Below the pieces are notes generated by a model. That model searched no databases. It worked only from the letters and a program-made list of their open reading frames with translations, and was not told the DNA's origin. DNA of 64,000 nt, taken from Lachnospiraceae bacterium oral taxon 500 (GTDB lineage: Bacteria; Bacillota; Clostridia; Lachnospirales; Vallitaleaceae). The stretch spans positions 1,491,001 through 1,555,000 of the forward strand of contig CP027241.1 in the NCBI GenBank assembly GCA_002999035.1, read 5' to 3'. The position numbers and the translations under genes are program-made. Positions 62,046-64,000 of this stretch are shown here, in pieces. How positions within the stretch are numbered: position 1 is the first letter of the stretch; each line of letters starts with the position of its first letter.

Positions 62046-63008
62046 ATGAAACGGACAAAGGATGAACGCAGGATTGTGTGTGTCGGCGGAGGAACAGGGC
62101 TTTCCACATTACTTAGGGGATTAAAGCTTTACGCGGCGGATATTACGGCAATTGTGACCGTAGCCGATAATGGCGGCAGTTCCGGGCAGCTCCGCCGGGA
62201 AATGGGGATTTTGCCGCCGGGCGATATCCGTAACTGTGTGCTGGCACTGGCGGAAATAGAGCCTTTAATGGAAAAAGTGTATCAGTACCGCTTTTCCGAG
62301 GGCAGTTTAAAGGGACAGAATTTGGGCAATTTGATTATTGCCGCTTTAACCGATATCAGCGGCGGCAGCTTTGAAAAAGCGGTGGAGCAGTTGAGTGATA
62401 TTTTGGCGGTGAAAGGCAAGGTTTTGCCGGTTACCGATGAAAAAATAGAACTGATGGCTACTTACTCGGATGGTACGCGCATTTTCGGGGAAGAGGAAAT
62501 TGTTTATCAAAACAAGGTTTCCCGCAAAAAGATTCAGACCATCGAAATGCTGCCCAAGCCCCCGCAGGCCAACCGTAAAGCGGTGCGGGCGCTGGAGGAT
62601 GCGGAGTTGATTGTGCTTGGACCGGGCAGCCTGTATACCAGTATTATTCCCAATTTATTGGTGAAAGGAATCCCGGAAGCGATTCGCGGGTCGAAAGCGA
62701 AAGTGATATATATCGGCAATCTGATGACGCAGCCGGGGGAAACGGATTTTTTTGCGCTGTCTGATCATGTCGGTGCGATTGAGCGGATTTTGGGCAAGAA
62801 TGTGATTGATGTGATTGCGATTGACGGCAATAGCCAGCTGCCGGAGAATCTCAGCTTTTATGAAGCGGATGATTCCTATCCGGTCAGAAATGATTTACAG
62901 GACTCGACCGAATATAAGGTTGTCAGCGGCAATTTGTGTGTGGCTGACGGTGATTATATCCGGCATGATCCGAAAAATCTGGCTAAGTTCGTTTTGGGCA
63001 TTACCTAA
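62046..63008 (+). CDS. yvcK: YvcK/CofD-like protein (gluconeogenesis factor)
   Basis: A 320-residue cytosolic protein of the CofD-like group. The N-terminal CVGGGTGLSTLLRGLK, the VADNGGSSGQLRREMGILPPGDIRNC stretch and the GPGSLYTSIIPNLLVKGI segment are diagnostic. YvcK is needed for gluconeogenic growth and cell-wall synthesis in Bacillus. In many Bacillota rapZ lies directly upstream; here murB takes that place. Confidence 0.93.
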   Translation: MKRTKDERRIVCVGGGTGLSTLLRGLKLYAADITAIVTVADNGGSSGQLRREMGILPPGDIRNCVLALAEIEPLMEKVYQYRFSEGSLKGQNLGNLIIAALTDISGGSFEKAVEQLSDILAVKGKVLPVTDEKIELMATYSDGTRIFGEEEIVYQNKVSRKKIQTIEMLPKPPQANRKAVRALEDAELIVLGPGSLYTSIIPNLLVKGIPEAIRGSKAKVIYIGNLMTQPGETDFFALSDHVGAIERILGKNVIDVIAIDGNSQLPENLSFYEADDSYPVRNDLQDSTEYKVVSGNLCVADGDYIRHDPKNLAKFVLGIT

Positions 63009-63152
63009 ACTTTCCTATGTTTGACAGAACAGTCTTTTTTAGGCTCGTTGCATGGGTAAGAACGGAATGCGATTTGCGCAGCAAATTGCGAGAGTGGACC
63101 CATGCACCCGCTCTTTGAGCGGGATAGAGCCAAAAAAGACTATAGGAAAGTT
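63008..63152. repeat. palindromic structured element between yvcK and whiA
   Basis: A 145-base inverted repeat. The left arm AACTTTCCTAT...AGTCTTTTTTAGGCTC (with a 12-base insertion) pairs with the right arm ending CCTATAGGAAAGTT-like sequence (GAGCC, AAAAAAGACTATAGGAAAGTT). The centre holds GCATGGGT/ACCCATGC, GCGATTTGC/GCAAATTGC and CCCGCTC/GAGCGGG hairpins. It starts at the last base of the yvcK stop codon. Confidence 0.8.
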
Positions 63153-63167
63153 GAGGTTATTTTGAAG

Positions 63168-64000
63168 ATGTCTTTTTCAGGGCAAGTTAAGCGGGAGCTG
63201 GCGGCGCTGGGCAAAATGCCCCGGCACTGTGCGCTGGCGGAATTAACCGGTTTTTTGTATTTTGGGGCGGACAGCCGGTCCGGGCAGATTCGCTTTCGGA
63301 CGGAAAACCTGGCGGCGGCTGGACGGGTTGGTGAGTTGACAGAAAGATTGCTGCGCTTTCGGCCGGAGGTCAGGCTTCGGCTCAGCCGGCACGGTCGGCG
63401 AATTTATGACAGCTATGTCATCCGGCAGCACCGGCTGCTCCTTGATATTTGCGGCTATCAGCCGCAGCCGGTGTTTACGTTTAAGCAGGCTTGCTGTAAG
63501 CGGGCATTTTTGCGGGGAGCGTTTTTGGCGGCCGGTTCGGTCAGCAGTCCCGAAAAGACCTATCATTTGGAATTTATGACTAAAAATACGATGCTGGCAG
63601 AGCAATTAATCGTTTTAATGCGGGAATTTGAAATTGACGCAAAAATAATTAGACGAAAGAACCTGCCTGTGGTATATTTAAAAGAAGGAGAGCAAATTGT
63701 TCGCCTGTTAAATGTTATGTCGGCGCATTCGGCGCTGATGGAGCTGGAAAATCTGCGGATTGTTAAGGATATGCGCAATTCCGTCAACCGGATTGTGAAT
63801 TGTGAAACAGCCAATTTAAACAAGACAGCGCAGGCGGCCTGGCAGCAGCAGGCAGCGATTAATTTAATTGAGGAAACGGTTGGTCTGGATTTTTTAAACG
63901 AGAGTTTACAGGAAATTGCCATTTTGCGCAAAGCCAATATGGAGGCCAGTTTAAAGGAATTGGGAGAAATGCTTTCTCCTCCCATCGGCCGGTCGGGCGT
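63168..64000 (+). CDS. whiA: sporulation/cell-division regulator WhiA, 3' end cut by the window
   Basis: The frame is open from 63168 to the window end (about 277 codons), nearly the full length of WhiA. The N-terminal LAGLIDADG-like domain (MSFSGQVKRELAALG; FLRGAFLAAGSVS) is followed by the conserved ALMELENLRIVKDMRNSVNRIVNCETANLNKT and LKELGEML region of the HTH domain. The start may instead be the TTG two codons earlier (63162). The gene lies behind the palindromic element, whose right end may supply its ribosome-binding region. Confidence 0.93.
   Translation, partial: MSFSGQVKRELAALGKMPRHCALAELTGFLYFGADSRSGQIRFRTENLAAAGRVGELTERLLRFRPEVRLRLSRHGRRIYDSYVIRQHRLLLDICGYQPQPVFTFKQACCKRAFLRGAFLAAGSVSSPEKTYHLEFMTKNTMLAEQLIVLMREFEIDAKIIRRKNLPVVYLKEGEQIVRLLNVMSAHSALMELENLRIVKDMRNSVNRIVNCETANLNKTAQAAWQQQAAINLIEETVGLDFLNESLQEIAILRKANMEASLKELGEMLSPPIGRSG

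Noticed and set aside
1-64000. CRISPR arrays, rRNA and tRNA genes
   Set aside because: No regularly spaced direct repeats, no ribosomal RNA sequence and no cloverleaf-like segments with a CCA-type end were noticed on either strand; a dedicated scan was not possible.

Overview
The window reads as a chromosomal segment of an anaerobic Bacillota bacterium, most likely class Clostridia. The clues are Gram-positive ribosome-binding sites of the AAGGAGG type, TTGACA/TATAAT promoters, lipoprotein-type solute-binding proteins, and the cdaA-cdaR and murB-yvcK-whiA clusters. An FNT-type formate channel, ornithine carbamoyltransferase with carbamate kinase, and AGCS and CD0519/CD1768-type transporters also point to an amino-acid-using fermenter. 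No rRNA, tRNA or CRISPR array was seen. Genus cannot be fixed from the sequence alone.

Layout. 1-3.7 kb: 3' end of malQ, plsC, a small zinc-ribbon protein, a DUF2085 membrane protein and an OPT-like transporter. 3.7-4.9 kb: formate/nitrite channel behind a strong promoter and a long structured leader. 5-7.9 kb: an ascorbate-type PTS (IIA, IIB, IIC) with a SIS-domain sugar-phosphate protein. 7.9-16.6 kb: a module flanked by a 75-bp direct repeat of the SIS gene's 3' end. It holds a LacI-type regulator fused to a complete solute-binding domain, an ABC importer (lipoprotein, ATPase, double-length permease), a glycerophosphodiester phosphodiesterase and an MgtC protein. 16.8-17.9 kb: pyrophosphatase and a phosphoesterase. 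18.1-24.7 kb (minus strand): an oligopeptide ABC operon oppBCDF-A. 24.9-25.8 kb: MscS channel. 26.1-28.3 kb: an AT-rich, gene-poor stretch with decayed coding pieces.

28.3-33.6 kb: citrate synthase, aconitase and a geranylgeranyl-reductase-like flavoprotein. 33.9-35.5 kb: an IS4-superfamily insertion sequence, followed by a frameshifted secreted amidase gene. 36.9-41.5 kb: a TroABCD-type metal importer behind a nearly perfect Fur box; both permeases carry C-terminal winged helices. 41.5-43.8 kb (minus): a membrane J-domain protein and a lipoprotein. 44.2-46.2 kb (minus): argF/arcB and arcC. 46.7-55.8 kb (plus): a regulator with two AraC HTH domains, an AGCS symporter, a CD0519-type transporter, a ClpB-like AAA+ protein whose second ATPase ring looks dead, and two adjacent LOR/SDH (archaeal-type ornithine cyclodeaminase) paralogs, the second lacking conserved motifs. 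55.9-56.1 kb: a 44-residue protein whose promoter spacer is a TA-dinucleotide repeat. 56.5-64 kb: two membrane proteins, cdaA, cdaR, a parvulin, murB, yvcK and partial whiA, separated by palindromic structured repeats.

The most unusual items are the ornithine-linked cluster with a degenerate ClpB and a paralog pair, the LacI/solute-binding fusion and its directly repeated boundary, the TA-repeat promoter of a microprotein, and the family of palindromic intergenic elements. Functional statements about these are inference from motifs and neighbourhood; no database search was possible.
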